This document shows, piece after piece, positions 12,666 to 13,066 of a stretch of 13,066 nt of DNA. The notes under the pieces are model-generated. The model did not search any database. It saw only the letters and a list, made by a program, of their open reading frames with translations, and was not told the origin of the DNA. Each line of letters starts with the position of its first letter. Position 1 is the stretch's first letter. The position numbers and the translations under genes are program-made. Location of the stretch: NCBI GenBank assembly GCA_964415525.1, contig CAYQAS010000113.1:1-13066 (forward strand), written 5' to 3'. The stretch comes from CAZPUI01 sp964415525. Its GTDB lineage: Bacteria; Acidobacteriota; Holophagae; Holophagales; Holophagaceae.

Positions 12666-13066
12666 CTACTTGGCGGCCATGACCTTGGCCATCTCCAGCA
12701 CCTTGCAGGAGTAGCCGAACTCGTTGTCATACCAGCTCACGACCTTGACGAAGGTGCCGTCCAGGGCGATGCCGGCTTCGGAGTCGAAGACGGAGGTGCA
12801 GCTCTCGCCACGGAAATCGGTGCTGACGACCTTGTCCGTGGTGTAGCCGAGCACACCCTTCATCGGGCCTTCGCTGGCGGCCTTCATGGCGGCGCAGATC
12901 TGCTCGTAGGTGGCTTCGTTGTTCAGCTCGACGGTGAGGTCGACGACGCTGACGTCGCTGGTGGGCACGCGGAAGGCCATGCCCGTGAGTTTCTTGTTCA
13001 GCTCGGGGATCACCTTGCCCACGGCCTTGGCCGCGCCGGTGGAGCTGGGGATGATGTTTTCCAGGA
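12666..13066 (-). CDS. gap: Glyceraldehyde-3-phosphate dehydrogenase, C-terminal part (cut by window edge)
   Basis: C-terminal 132 residues plus a partial codon of an ordinary type I GAPDH, the cytosolic glycolytic enzyme that oxidises glyceraldehyde-3-phosphate to 1,3-bisphosphoglycerate with NAD and phosphate. The visible part starts at LENIIPSSTGAAKAVGKVIP and contains LTGMAFRVPTSDVSVVDLTV, VSTDFRGESCTSVFD and the closing SWYDNEFGYSCKVLEMAKVM. All of these match the conserved catalytic domain, including the phosphate-site S-T-G and the F-R-V-P-T arginine. The catalytic Cys and the NAD domain lie outside the window. Its sequence is far more canonical than the two paralogues that follow on the same strand, so this is presumably the housekeeping enzyme. 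It ends with TAG and is followed by the UUCG hairpin. Confidence 0.95.
   Translation of the reverse strand, partial: LENIIPSSTGAAKAVGKVIPELNKKLTGMAFRVPTSDVSVVDLTVELNNEATYEQICAAMKAASEGPMKGVLGYTTDKVVSTDFRGESCTSVFDSEAGIALDGTFVKVVSWYDNEFGYSCKVLEMAKVMAAK

Overview
This is a high-GC bacterial chromosomal window. Stacked G/C-rich codons, strong GGAGG-type ribosome binding sites and several GTG or TTG starts are visible throughout. The gene set suggests a heterotrophic Gram-negative bacterium with the MEP isoprenoid pathway. An Acidobacteriota/Holophaga-Geothrix-like source is my guess from overall impression; nothing here is diagnostic. Most genes are on the minus strand. Only the DUF456 membrane protein and the DnaQ-type exonuclease are on the plus strand.

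Layout from left to right. (1) 1-431: 5' part of histidine ammonia-lyase (hutH), cut by the window edge just after its Ala-Ser-Gly MIO motif, with a perfect HutC-like palindrome in its promoter region. (2) 602-1510: LysR-family regulator. (3) 1775-3043: TetA-like MFS exporter, divergent from (4) 3172-3657: DUF456 membrane protein. (5) 3757-5729: two-gene ABC-2 exporter (ATPase then permease, 2 bp apart). (6) 5844-6638: DeoR/GlpR-family repressor. (7) 6650-6920: a non-coding, strongly structured element with 18-bp terminal inverted repeats, MITE-like, wedged between the deoR start and the next gene. (8) 6931-8721: hybrid histidine kinase (TM, PAS, HDFNN-type kinase core, receiver). (9) 8833-9663: ispE, divergent from (10) 9819-10391: DEDDh exonuclease. 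(11) 10396-13066: three GAPDH-family genes in a row on the minus strand.

The GAPDH cluster is the most unusual part. The upstream gene (cut by the right edge) looks like an ordinary glycolytic GAPDH and ends at a stem capped by a UUCG tetraloop. The second paralogue keeps the Rossmann motif and the catalytic-His region but has Gly in place of the catalytic Cys (residue 150), so it should not form the usual thioacyl intermediate. The third keeps Cys and His but has a changed motif around the Cys. The second and third overlap by 4 bp (GTGA). At that junction a 48-bp sequence occurs twice, 114 bp (38 codons) apart. Each copy carries a complete GGAGGT ribosome binding site and GTG start in frame with the third gene, and each adds the same 15-residue peptide to the C-terminal tail of the second protein.

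No tRNA, rRNA, CRISPR array or complete insertion sequence was seen. No gap between called genes exceeds 300 bp. The longest (6639-6930) is almost entirely the inverted-repeat element.
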